Positions 7,739 through 15,114 of a stretch of DNA of 64,000 nucleotides are shown piece by piece. The position numbers were made by a program, and so were the translations under genes. The notes under the pieces are model-generated. The model had not been told where the DNA came from and did no database searches. It saw only the letters and a program-made list of their open reading frames with translations. How positions within the stretch are numbered: position 1 is the first letter of the stretch; the number at the start of each line of letters is the position of its first letter. The stretch comes from Candidatus Promineofilum glycogenicum. Its GTDB lineage: Bacteria > Chloroflexota > Anaerolineae > Promineifilales > Promineifilaceae. The stretch covers positions 992,001 to 1,056,000 of the forward strand of contig JADJHJ010000001.1 of assembly GCA_016707605.1 (NCBI GenBank), written 5' to 3'.

Positions 7739-8092
7739 TTGGCAGTCAGCACCAAAGGCAAACGCAAAGTGAACGTGTTGGGGCGGCAGTACCTGTGGTA
7801 CGTGCAGGACGGCGAGCGCGCGGCCGTGCCTGAACAGGGCTTCGTCGCCGACAGCGAGCCGGAGCGCTACCTCCACATCATCTCCAGCAACAAGCGCTTC
7901 ATCGTCCACTACCGGCTGCCCAGGCCAGGCGACAAGGCCACCAGCCTAACCGTCGAAGGGCCGGACTTCCCGCGCCAGCCGGGCGCGCGCCGGGTCGAAG
8001 TGCCCCGCTGGCGGCACGACAGCAACCCCTACCCGACGGCCGACTTCGTGCGCCGGCTCATCGGCTGGTGCCTGGGACTGGAAGAGAGTTAG
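7739..8092 (+). CDS. Hypothetical protein, 117 residues
   Basis: I do not recognise this protein. It begins with TTG, supported by AAAGGAG six bases upstream. It is basic, beta-rich and soluble: KGKRKVNVLGRQYLWYVQDG, then LHIISSNKRFIVHYRLP and VEVPRWRHDSNPYPTADF. The C-terminal FVRRLIGWCLGLEES looks like an amphipathic helix. It has neither signal peptide nor membrane helix. It lies 81 bases after the RIO kinase, with an imperfect GC-rich stem (GCCGGCCGCCGTCGGCCGGC, 7689-7708) between, so it may be a separate unit. Confidence 0.65.
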   Translation: MAVSTKGKRKVNVLGRQYLWYVQDGERAAVPEQGFVADSEPERYLHIISSNKRFIVHYRLPRPGDKATSLTVEGPDFPRQPGARRVEVPRWRHDSNPYPTADFVRRLIGWCLGLEES

Positions 8093-8136
8093 CGACAGCA
8101 ACCACTGAAACCGCACAGGACAAAAGCAAAATCTGT

Positions 8137-8162
8137 GAAATCTGCGTAATCTGTGGTTTCTT
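8137..8162. repeat. Family A repeat fragment (CAGATT-type words)
   Basis: The 8093-8213 gap contains a single-armed piece of the family built of CTGTGAAATCTGCGTAATCT-type words. The same words recur as full hairpins near 28216, 36037, 58429 and 62438. The second arm is missing here apart from TGTGGTTTCTT. Confidence 0.6.
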
Positions 8163-8213
8163 CCTGTCTTTCTCGCGCGACTTGCCGCCGCCGGCTGCGT
8201 ACTGTGTCACAAG

Positions 8214-8825
8214 ATGAACGACACACAACAACAAAGATTGCAAGCTGCCGGCGTGGGGGCCAAGCGCCTGCTGCAACCGCTCCTCGTTTTTGTGGCGCTG
8301 ATGTGGCTGGTGGAGATCTTCGACTGGCTGCTGTTCAACGGCGCGCTTGACGGGCTGGGCATCTTGCCGCGGCAGGTGGCCGGCCTGCGCGGCATCCCCC
8401 TGGCCCCGCTGCTCCACGGCAGCTTCGGCCATCTCATCGCCAACACCCTGCCCTTCCTGGCCCTCGGCGCCCTGGTACGGCTGCGCCACAGCCGGCAGTT
8501 CGTGACGGTGTCGCTGATCGTCATCGCCGTCAGCGGTCTGGGTACGTGGCTGTTCGCCCCGCCCCACACCGTCCACATCGGGGCCAGCGGGCTAATCTTC
8601 GGTTACTTCGCCTTCCTGCTGGTAGCCGCCTACTACGAGCGCAGTCCGGGGGCGTTGGGTCTGGCGCTGCTGGTCATCGTCTTCTACGGCGGCCTGCTGT
8701 GGGGCGCGCTGCCGCAGGGCAACAACATCTCCTGGCAGGGGCATCTCTTCGGGCTGATCGGCGGCGCGCTGGCAGCCTACGCCGTGGCCCCGCGGCGCAT
8801 CCAGATCAAGATCGATCCGCAGTAG
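8214..8825 (+). CDS. Rhomboid family intramembrane serine protease
   Basis: A 203-residue polytopic protein of about six helices. HGSFGHLIAN (residues about 66-75) is the conserved loop after helix 2, GASGLIFGYFAF (about 122-133) holds the catalytic serine of GxSG, and WQGHLFGLIGG (about 176-186) holds the catalytic histidine. The Ser-His dyad is therefore complete and the enzyme should cleave transmembrane substrates in the inner membrane. It is convergent with tatC, 4 bases apart. ATG 8214 gives a short cytoplasmic tail before the first helix. Confidence 0.92.
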   Translation: MNDTQQQRLQAAGVGAKRLLQPLLVFVALMWLVEIFDWLLFNGALDGLGILPRQVAGLRGIPLAPLLHGSFGHLIANTLPFLALGALVRLRHSRQFVTVSLIVIAVSGLGTWLFAPPHTVHIGASGLIFGYFAFLLVAAYYERSPGALGLALLVIVFYGGLLWGALPQGNNISWQGHLFGLIGGALAAYAVAPRRIQIKIDPQ

Positions 8826-8829
8826 CGGC

Positions 8830-9633
8830 TCAGTCGGTGGTGATCGGCAGCCCGGCGGCGGCGGCGTTGCGCTCGAACTGGCGCTGGCCGATGGCCGCCA
8901 GGCCGATGCTGAGCACGTAGAGGGCCGACAGGGGGGCCATTGTCAGCAGCATCGTCACCGGATCAATCGACGGGGTGATGATGGCCGACAGAATGGCGAT
9001 GGCCACCACGGCCACGCGCCACTGCTCGCGCAACGTCCGCGACGTGACCACGCCCAGCCGGGCCACGAAGTAGATGACGATGGGCATCTGGAAGCCGAGG
9101 CCGATCCACAGCAGCAGACGGGTGATGAAGCCGATGTACTCGTCGCCCGTCCACTCCGTAGCGAAGACCTCGGTCATGAAGTTGGCCAGGAAGTAGATGG
9201 CGGCGGGGGCCAGCACGAACCAGGCAAAGGCGATACCCAACCCAAACAGCAGCAGCCCGGCGGGGATGAAGATGTAGACGTAGCGCCGCTCCTGCTTGCT
9301 CAGCCCCGGCTGGATGAACCGCCATATCTCCAGCAGGATGATGGGCATGGCCAGGATGATGCCCGCCAGCAGGGCCACCCGGAAGTAGGTCTCGATGCCC
9401 TCCGTCGGCCGCAGCGTTTGCAGCGTCGCCCCTTCCGGCCGGCTTTGGGCGTAGGGGGTCAGCAGGAACTCCAGCAGGCGCGAGGCAAAGGCGAAGCTCA
9501 GGGCGGTGGTGATCAGAATGGCGATGCCGGCGCGCATGACGTGCACGCGCAGCTCGTTCAGATGCCCCAGGATGGACATGACCGGCCCTTCGACATCGGG
9601 CGGGGGCAGGGTGGCGCGTTCGTCGCTGGTCAT
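8830..9633 (-). CDS. tatC: Sec-independent protein translocase TatC
   Basis: A 267-residue protein with six membrane helices. The N-terminal HLNELRVHVMRAGI is the TatC first loop, with the conserved glutamate of LxELRxR. GIETYFRVALLAGIILAMPI and EQWRVAVVAIAILSAIITPS also match the family. TatC receives twin-arginine precursors and recruits TatA to translocate folded proteins. It is the last gene of the minus-strand run secG, binding protein, tatA, tatB, tatC, starting 2 bases after the tatB stop. Confidence 0.95.
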   Translation of the reverse strand: MTSDERATLPPPDVEGPVMSILGHLNELRVHVMRAGIAILITTALSFAFASRLLEFLLTPYAQSRPEGATLQTLRPTEGIETYFRVALLAGIILAMPIILLEIWRFIQPGLSKQERRYVYIFIPAGLLLFGLGIAFAWFVLAPAAIYFLANFMTEVFATEWTGDEYIGFITRLLLWIGLGFQMPIVIYFVARLGVVTSRTLREQWRVAVVAIAILSAIITPSIDPVTMLLTMAPLSALYVLSIGLAAIGQRQFERNAAAAGLPITTD

Positions 9634-9635
9634 GG

Positions 9636-10178
9636 CTAGTCGGGGTCGTCGGCTACGTCGAGCCGCTGGGGCAGCTTGATAGCGGCGGGCGTGGCCGCGC
9701 CGTTGGCCGGTTGCGGGGCCGGTTGCGGTTGGGCGGGGCCCGGCTCCGGGAAGAGGCTAGGCGGGCGGTGGACGGGCGCGGCCGATGGCTCGGCCCTCGG
9801 CGGGGGTGCGCTGCGTGCGGCGGCCAGCAAATTGGGCGGCATAATGGCGTTCTGGGCGTCCTTCAGTTCGCGCATGACCTGCTTGCCCTCGGCTGCCGTG
9901 CTGCCGGCGATGGTCAGCACTTCGGAACGCAACTCGGCCACCTGGCGGCGCAACTGCTGCAACTCATCGATGGTGTCGCGCAACTGGCCGTCAGAGTCGG
10001 CCGAGTCCAATTCGGCGCTAAGCTGGCGCAGAAAGGCGCGCGACACCGACTGGAGGCGCGCCGTCATGTGGCCCGCCGCCCGCGCAAAGCGAACGATCCG
10101 CTCCGGCCCCATGAGCATCCCGGCCAGAACGGCGATGAGAATCAGTTCCGGCAGGCCGATGCCGAATACGCTGTCCAT
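9636..10178 (-). CDS. tatB: TatB-like twin-arginine translocase subunit
   Basis: A 180-residue protein with one N-terminal helix (FGIGLPELILIAVLAGMLM), the Gly-Pro hinge of MGPERIVRFARAAG, an amphipathic coiled region (residues 40-100) and a long Pro/Ala-rich tail. The GPER motif and the length point to TatB rather than TatA, and a second shorter Tat subunit is encoded upstream. It contacts TatC in the receptor complex. The ATG is 15 bases after the tatA stop. The unusually Pro-rich C-terminal third (about 125-175) is probably disordered. Confidence 0.88.
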   Translation of the reverse strand: MDSVFGIGLPELILIAVLAGMLMGPERIVRFARAAGHMTARLQSVSRAFLRQLSAELDSADSDGQLRDTIDELQQLRRQVAELRSEVLTIAGSTAAEGKQVMRELKDAQNAIMPPNLLAAARSAPPPRAEPSAAPVHRPPSLFPEPGPAQPQPAPQPANGAATPAAIKLPQRLDVADDPD

Positions 10179-10193
10179 CGGCGTAAATAAAGG

Positions 10194-10394
10194 TTAGGCT
10201 TGTGTGTCGCTGTTCGTTTCGGGCTTCTTCTCCGCGGCGTCCTTGCCCGGTTCGTCCTGGCCTTCCTGGACGCCCTGACGAAACGCGGAGACGCCTTTGC
10301 CAAGCTCGCCGCCGACGCGTGCGATACGGCCGACGCCGAAGATCAACAACACAATCGCCAAAATGATCAACCACTCCCATCCACCGGGTAGCAT
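10194..10394 (-). CDS. tatA: TatA/E family twin-arginine translocase subunit
   Basis: A 66-residue protein: GGWEWLIILAIVLLIFGVGR forms the membrane helix, followed by IARVGGELGKGVSAFRQG, the amphipathic helix with the FxxG-type kink, and a charged tail. It provides the translocation pore in the Tat system. AGGAG lies 9 bases upstream of the ATG. Confidence 0.92.
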   Translation of the reverse strand: MLPGGWEWLIILAIVLLIFGVGRIARVGGELGKGVSAFRQGVQEGQDEPGKDAAEKKPETNSDTQA

Positions 10395-10520
10395 AACGCT
10401 TTACTCCTTGTCTTTCGACAATACACGTACCTGGACTTGATTATACCACCAATCCGCGCCGCTTCTCTGCGCTAATCAGCGCTTCATTTACGTACGCGAA
10501 CTGGTGACAACACGTATGGG
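10395..10520 (-). promoter_or_regulatory. Probable internal tat promoter (extended -10)
   Basis: On the minus strand TGGTATAAT (-10 at 10445-10440) stands 45 bases before the tatA ATG, with no good -35; extended -10 promoters often lack one. It would let tatABC be made apart from the upstream binding-protein gene. The rest of the gap carries an E-type repeat (CTGCGCTAATCAGCG around 10468-10485) that may act as a terminator. Confidence 0.5.
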
Positions 10521-12185
10521 TCAGGGACAACTGACACTGATCTCGCGGAAGTTGAGGAACCACGCCGGCAAGGTGGCGAAGCGGTCGCGCGGCTCGTCCA
10601 GGCGGCCGATCTCCGCCTGCTGCACCGTGTCGCTGAGCACGTAGCTGGTCACGTGGCGATAGAGAGCCAGGGCGGGCAGGTCGGCGTCGAACTGGCGCAG
10701 GAAGGCTTCGTGGTAGACGGTGCGCTCGTTCTGCGGCAACGTCTGGCGGGCCGCCTCCAGCGCTTCACTGGCCCGCCGGTTGTTCCAGGCGGCGTAGTTC
10801 TGGCCGCGCACAATCGCCTCCTGGCTCCAAAAGTCGTAGAGGTCGGGGTCGGCCGACGGGGCGATCTCCAGCAGGGCCGCGTCGAAGCTGCGGCTGCCGA
10901 GCAGTTGATGTAGCTCCGGCAGATCGGTGGCCAGCGTCAACTGCGCGTCAATGCCCAGCGCCGCCCACTGCCGGACGACTTCCTCGGCCACGGCGCGCTG
11001 CTCCGCTTCGTCCAGGGCCACCACACGCAGCGCCAATGGCGCGCCCTCGCGCGCCCGCCGGCCGCCCTCGCCCACCACCCAGCCGGCGGTGTCGAGCAGA
11101 GCCGTGGCCGTTTCCGGTTGATAGGTGTAGGCGGTCATCAGGTCGGGCCGCGCCGCCCACGTGCCCGGCAGGAACGGCCCATCGAAGGCCACGCCCTGCC
11201 CGTTGAGCACCGTGTCGATCAGCCCGATGCGATCCAGCCCATAGGCCAGCGCCTGACGCACCTCTTTGGCGCGGACGGCCGCCGCGCCCGTCTCGCCCAG
11301 ATTGAAGAAGAGCGCCGAGTAGCGCGGGGCCAGCGACGTAAACAGACGCGTGCCATCGGTGGCCAGTACCTCCGGCATCAGCCCGGCCGGCAAACCATCG
11401 GCCGCGTGCACCTCACCGGCGCGGAAGGCGGCCAGCAAGGCAGCATCGTCGGCGAAGAAGCGGAACTCGATGTCGCTGAGTTGGGTGCCTTCGCGCCAAT
11501 ACGTCGGGTTGGGCGTCAGGCGCAGCCGGTCGCCGTTCTGCCACGCCTGCCCCGGCTGGACCATGAACGGCCCCGTGCCGATTGGAGCGCGGTTGAAGGC
11601 CGTCGTCGCCAGGTCGGCCGCGGCCACGTCGCCCAACAGGTGGGCGGGCAGGATACCGCGGGCCGTGGCGGTGATGAACGGGGCGTAGGGTTGAGTCAGA
11701 GTGAATTGGATCTGCTGCGCGTCGATGACCTCGATGGTCACCGCCTGCCACAGTTGGCGCAAGGCGGCCGGGCCGGGGAACGCCTCGTCTTGCATCAGCC
11801 CATAGGTGAAGGCCACGTCCTGGGCCGTCACCGGCTCGCCGTCGTGCCAGGTCAGCCCCTCGCGCAGGGTGAAGGTCAGCGTCAGGCCGTCTTCACTAGT
11901 GACCCACGACTCAGCCAACGCCGGCGCGACTGTGCCATCGGCCTCGGTGCGCACCAGGCCGTCGAAGACCAGCCCACTCAGTTGGCGGTCGACGGGGTAG
12001 GGATCGCTTAGCAGCGGATTGAGGGATAGCGGCCGGCCGACGATGCCCTCGATGAACGTGCCGCCGGCGGCAGGCACGACGGCCGTGCACAGCGCCGCCG
12101 ACTGAACCTGGTACGACAGCAGCATCAGCACCAGGGCCAGCCCCACCAGCGCCAGCAACGTCTGCCAGCGAATATCGGGTTTCAT
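10521..12185 (-). CDS. ABC-type peptide/solute-binding protein (SBP family 5)
   Basis: A 554-residue protein. A signal-anchor or signal peptide (LLALVGLALVLMLLSYQVQS) is followed by the family 5 N-lobe: GRPLSLNPLLSDPYPVDRQL, GLVFDGLVRTEADGTVAPAL, AESWVTSEDGLTLTFTLREG, LTWHDGEPVTAQDVAFTYG. Later blocks (VRQALAYGLDR) also fit OppA/DppA. The cysteine after SAAL does not make a good lipobox. No permease or ATPase of this class is adjacent; the gene lies between secG and tatA. It may bind peptides at the outer face, or serve a remote transporter. ATG 12185 is preferred to a TTG at 12212, which directly abuts its Shine-Dalgarno. Confidence 0.87.
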   Translation of the reverse strand: MKPDIRWQTLLALVGLALVLMLLSYQVQSAALCTAVVPAAGGTFIEGIVGRPLSLNPLLSDPYPVDRQLSGLVFDGLVRTEADGTVAPALAESWVTSEDGLTLTFTLREGLTWHDGEPVTAQDVAFTYGLMQDEAFPGPAALRQLWQAVTIEVIDAQQIQFTLTQPYAPFITATARGILPAHLLGDVAAADLATTAFNRAPIGTGPFMVQPGQAWQNGDRLRLTPNPTYWREGTQLSDIEFRFFADDAALLAAFRAGEVHAADGLPAGLMPEVLATDGTRLFTSLAPRYSALFFNLGETGAAAVRAKEVRQALAYGLDRIGLIDTVLNGQGVAFDGPFLPGTWAARPDLMTAYTYQPETATALLDTAGWVVGEGGRRAREGAPLALRVVALDEAEQRAVAEEVVRQWAALGIDAQLTLATDLPELHQLLGSRSFDAALLEIAPSADPDLYDFWSQEAIVRGQNYAAWNNRRASEALEAARQTLPQNERTVYHEAFLRQFDADLPALALYRHVTSYVLSDTVQQAEIGRLDEPRDRFATLPAWFLNFREISVSCP

Positions 12186-12219
12186 CAACGCCGGGAAGCC
12201 TCGCCCGGCCAACCTCCGC

Positions 12220-12471
12220 CTAGCTGACCTGCCCCCAGGCCAGGAAGGCCAGCAGGGTGTTCAGGAAGAACAGGACAGAGACGGCGATGGTCAGACGGTG
12301 CAGAACCGACTCGACGCCGCGCCGCGTGCGGAACGCGCCGCTATCGCCGCCACCGCCGAGAAAACCGCCGAGGTCCTGGCCTTTGGCCTGTAGCAAGACG
12401 AGCGCGGTCAGGGCCACGCCGAGGATGATCTCAATAATGCTCAAATAGGGCGCCCAGGGCTGCAAATTCAT
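12220..12471 (-). CDS. secG: Protein-export membrane protein SecG
   Basis: An 83-residue protein with two membrane helices (IIEIILGVALTALVLLQAKG and LTIAVSVLFFLNTLLAFLAW). Between them GQDLGGFLGGGGDSGAFRTR is the glycine-rich SecG loop, followed by RRGVESVLHRLT. SecG supports SecYEG translocation. It opens the minus-strand export operon; a TATAAT at 12544-12539 (CGGCTATAATT) is the likely -10. Confidence 0.93.
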   Translation of the reverse strand: MNLQPWAPYLSIIEIILGVALTALVLLQAKGQDLGGFLGGGGDSGAFRTRRGVESVLHRLTIAVSVLFFLNTLLAFLAWGQVS

Positions 12472-12622
12472 GGTAGTTCCAGTCTAATCCTTGTCAATAC
12501 TCCGGTCGAGCCGGGCTGATTCGCTTACCGAACGTGGAATTATAGCCGAGAGCGGCGCGGCCGTCGAATCGCCAAGCCAGAACTTATCTGCCGTTTGACT
12601 AATCGTTTGCGCGCGGCCATGA

Positions 12623-12650
12623 TTGCCGCCCCCTACCCCTGTGGTACACT
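12623..12650 (+). promoter_or_regulatory. Promoter of the ABC-2 exporter
   Basis: TTGCCG (12623-12628), 16-base spacer, TACACT (12645-12650) preceded by TGG. The TTGCCG -35 is shared with the murJ promoter at 15079. Confidence 0.5.
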
Positions 12651-12701
12651 CCGATTCTATCGCGCGGGCCGCTTGTCGCTTGGCCGCGCCGGGATTGCCT
12701 T

Positions 12702-13580
12702 GTGATCGAGTTCAAACAAGTCACCAAGAACTACTACAAACTGACCGCGCTGCGCGACGTGTCGCTGACCATCCCGCGAGGTGAGGTGCTGGGCCTGCTA
12801 GGGCCAAACGGCGCGGGCAAGACGACCCTCATCAAGCTCATCGCCGGGATCATCACCCCGACACAGGGCGAGATTGTGCCCGCCAACGGCCGCGCCGCCT
12901 GGCCGACCATCGGCTATAAGCCGGAGCGGCTGGTCTTCCCCAACCAACTGGCCGTCAGCCAATACCTGGAGATGGTCGCCGGGCTGTGCAACGTTGACCG
13001 CGCCCAAACCGACACCGTTGTGCTGGAGAGTCTGGCCCGCGTCAACCTGCTGGCCGCGGCCAACAAGCAGATCAAGACGCTGTCCAAGGGCATGCGCCAG
13101 CGGCTCGGCCTGGCCCAGGCGCTCATCGGCGACCCCGACCTGCTGCTGCTCGATGAGCCGAGCAGCGGCCTCGACCCGGAGGGGCAGGAGGAGATTCAGA
13201 GCTACATCGAAGAGCTGCGCGCCGCGGGCAAGACCATTCTCATGTCCACCCACCAGTTGCCGGAGGTGACGCGGGTGTGCACCTACCTGGTCATTCTCAA
13301 GGATGGCGAGGTGCTCTATCGCAATCCGATGGCCGAGGCGCTGACGCTGCAACCCCACGTGGCCATTCAGGTCGACCGGCCGCTCGATGCCGCCCGCCCG
13401 CTGCTGACTCAGATCCATCCCGACATCGCCATCGAGGGCAACGAAGTGATCCTGCGCAACGAGTCGATCGCCATGCGCCGCCAAATCCTGTCCGTCCTTA
13501 TCAATCAGGGCTACGACATCATCCGCGTCGAACAGCGGCGCGTGACCCTGGCCGAACTTTACGCCGAGGCTGTGCAATGA
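12702..13580 (+). CDS. ABC transporter ATP-binding protein (ABC-2 exporter type)
   Basis: A 292-residue ATPase. Walker A GPNGAGKTTLIKL (residues about 34-46), signature LSKGMRQRLG (about 126-135), Walker B DLLLLDEPSSGLDPEG (about 144-159) and the switch histidine in MSTHQLPEV are complete. The C-terminal 80 residues form the extra domain found in ABC-2 exporters for drugs, lipids or polysaccharides. A GTG start is used; there is no strong Shine-Dalgarno. Its stop overlaps the permease start, so the two are translationally coupled. The substrate is unknown. Confidence 0.9.
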   Translation: MIEFKQVTKNYYKLTALRDVSLTIPRGEVLGLLGPNGAGKTTLIKLIAGIITPTQGEIVPANGRAAWPTIGYKPERLVFPNQLAVSQYLEMVAGLCNVDRAQTDTVVLESLARVNLLAAANKQIKTLSKGMRQRLGLAQALIGDPDLLLLDEPSSGLDPEGQEEIQSYIEELRAAGKTILMSTHQLPEVTRVCTYLVILKDGEVLYRNPMAEALTLQPHVAIQVDRPLDAARPLLTQIHPDIAIEGNEVILRNESIAMRRQILSVLINQGYDIIRVEQRRVTLAELYAEAVQ

Positions 13581-14404
13581 TGCAGCGCGTCTGGATTCTC
13601 ACCGTCTACTTTACCAAGAGCCTCTTCTTCTCGCTGACCGGCCTTATCCTGCTCATCCTCAGCCTGGTCTACTGGGTCATCTTCTTCCCGCCAGGGCAGG
13701 GCACGCCGGACGTGGAGAACTACATTATCCTCATTGCCGCCTTCGGCGCGGCGGCCACGTTTGTGGCGGCGCTATCGCTCAGCGGGCGCGCCAGCCGTCT
13801 GGAGAACTACCCTCTGCTAGTGCGGTTGCCCAGCCGGGTGGAGTACCTGGTGGCCGTCCTGTTCAGCGCGCTCCTCCTGGGCGTGGGGCTGCAACTGCTC
13901 GTTGCCGCTCTGGCGCTCATCCGCGGCCCCGACCTGAGCGGCCATGCGCTCATGATCCCACCCCTATGGCTGTCGCTCAACATCCTAGCCGCCGTGCTGG
14001 CCATGCACGCCTCCGACCTGGTGACGGCCGGCTGGTCGCGCGTCATCGTTTTTGGCCTGCTGGCCGTGCTGTTGCTTCTGAAGGGGGTGACGGCCAGCCC
14101 CGACTCATGGCTGGCCAACCGCCTATTCGATGCCTCGAGCGTGCTGATCGACCTGAACCTGCTGCGGCTGTCGGACCTGGCCGCCGACCTGGGCATCTGG
14201 ATTAGCAGCGAGACGATGGAGGCCGTGTCGCGGGCGGCGGGTATCGTCTTCTGGCCCTTCCAGGCGATGAGCGACGCGGTCTTCGCCGGCGGCTTCAACG
14301 CCGCCCAGGCCCTCGGCCCGGCCGTCCTGCTGCTCTATGGCTCCATCCTCTTTCTAATCGCCGCGACGCTGTTTGCCGGCAAAGACCTGGACTTCACGGA
14401 ATAG
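13577..14404 (+). CDS. ABC-2 type membrane permease
   Basis: A 275-residue protein starting at the ATG that overlaps the ATPase stop (ATGA). It has about six hydrophobic helices, e.g. SLTGLILLILSLVYWVIFFP, FGAAATFVAALSL, YLVAVLFSALLLGVGLQLLV, VIVFGLLAVLLLLKGV and AVLLLYGSILFLIAATLF. It has no recognisable substrate motif. With the upstream ATPase it should form a small exporter. It converges on the 14465 gene across a palindromic repeat. Confidence 0.8.
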   Translation: MMQRVWILTVYFTKSLFFSLTGLILLILSLVYWVIFFPPGQGTPDVENYIILIAAFGAAATFVAALSLSGRASRLENYPLLVRLPSRVEYLVAVLFSALLLGVGLQLLVAALALIRGPDLSGHALMIPPLWLSLNILAAVLAMHASDLVTAGWSRVIVFGLLAVLLLLKGVTASPDSWLANRLFDASSVLIDLNLLRLSDLAADLGIWISSETMEAVSRAAGIVFWPFQAMSDAVFAGGFNAAQALGPAVLLLYGSILFLIAATLFAGKDLDFTE

Positions 14405-14462
14405 GGATTAGGGATTAGGGAAGAGCGCTCTTCCCTAATCCTAATCCCTAACCCTAATCCCT
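14404..14462. repeat. Family C palindromic repeat (TTAGGGA words)
   Basis: The space between the convergent genes is filled by tandem GGATTA / TAATCC words. A perfect 30-bp palindrome (15-bp arms, no spacer) is centred at 14426/14427, core AGAGCGCTCT. The same words recur at 41098-41200. It can serve as a bidirectional terminator, although no long T-run is present. Confidence 0.8.
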
Positions 14463-14464
14463 TC

Positions 14465-15001
14465 CTACTCGTCCTCGTCCTGCCCCGGAAAGTACGTGCT
14501 ATTGAGGAACTGTCGCAACCCAGCGCGCGCCTCCGGCGACAGCGCCTCCCCGACGTAGATGTGGCGATAGCCATAGTCGAAGGCCAGCGCCCGCGGCTTG
14601 TCGCTCAGGTAGAACGGCGTCACGTGCTCCATGCCATAGACGTCGGTGTTGCCCCAGATGGAGATCGGCCGCCGCACGATTAGCTCCTCGCGGTTGATGA
14701 ACAGGATTTCGCGGTTGGTGGCGTAGGTTGCCCACTGGCGCGACAGAAAGCGGCCGAAGCGAAACAGGATAAGCAACAGCACCAGCAACATGACGACGAA
14801 GACCAACGCATACCGCTCGCCCGAAAAGGCGATCCGCGCCAGAAAGACGAGGCCGCCGATCAGCATGACGAACCAGGTGAGTTCCAGAATGGTATAGATG
14901 GCAAATAGCGGCCAGTTGCGCCGGACGGGCAAGACGATCTTCAGGCGTTGTGGCGACTGCTCAAAGCGCACGTCGCTAATCATCGGCAAATTCTCGACCA
15001 T
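14465..15001 (-). CDS. Membrane protein with PH-like C-terminal domain, unknown function
   Basis: A 178-residue protein with two closely spaced membrane helices (residues about 28-85: LFAIYTILELTWFVMLIGGL, YALVFVVMLLVLLLILFRFG) and a soluble C-terminal part (REILFINREELIVRRPI, DVYGMEHVTPFYLSDKPRAL, FDYGYRHIYVGEALSPEA) that resembles the bacterial PH-like fold of small membrane proteins. It ends in an acidic tail. No enzyme motif was seen. A second ATG at 14983 is an alternative start. Confidence 0.65.
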   Translation of the reverse strand: MVENLPMISDVRFEQSPQRLKIVLPVRRNWPLFAIYTILELTWFVMLIGGLVFLARIAFSGERYALVFVVMLLVLLLILFRFGRFLSRQWATYATNREILFINREELIVRRPISIWGNTDVYGMEHVTPFYLSDKPRALAFDYGYRHIYVGEALSPEARAGLRQFLNSTYFPGQDEDE

Positions 15002-15018
15002 AATGCCCGCATTATAAC

Positions 15019-15062
15019 CTCTTATCCGCGTTCATCCGCGCTAATCAGCGTCATCCGCGTGC
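15019..15062. repeat. Family E repeat (CATCCGCG words)
   Basis: The divergent gap before murJ contains TTATCCGCGTTCATCCGCGC, then TAATCAGCG and TCATCCGCGTGCCA. Related words occur near 10455-10495 and 31881-31942. Confidence 0.65.
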
Positions 15063-15078
15063 CACTCTGCTTCCCCAG

Positions 15079-15106
15079 TTGCCGCCGCGCCGCCCGGCGC
15101 TACAAT
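15079..15106 (+). promoter_or_regulatory. murJ promoter, apparently leaderless
   Basis: TTGCCG (15079-15084), 16 bases, TACAAT (15101-15106). The -10 ends 8 bases before the ATG at 15115, so transcription should begin at or next to the start codon. Confidence 0.5.
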
Positions 15107-15114
15107 CCCCGGCC

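Noticed and set aside
10468..10485. Classical terminator between the binding-protein gene and tatA
   Set aside because: Only a weak CGC/GCG stem from an E-type repeat is present, with no T-run; kept only as a remark in the promoter entry.
14404..14462. Telomere-like TTAGGG repeat
   Set aside because: The words resemble telomere repeats by chance; only a few copies, arranged as a palindrome in the interior of a bacterial contig.
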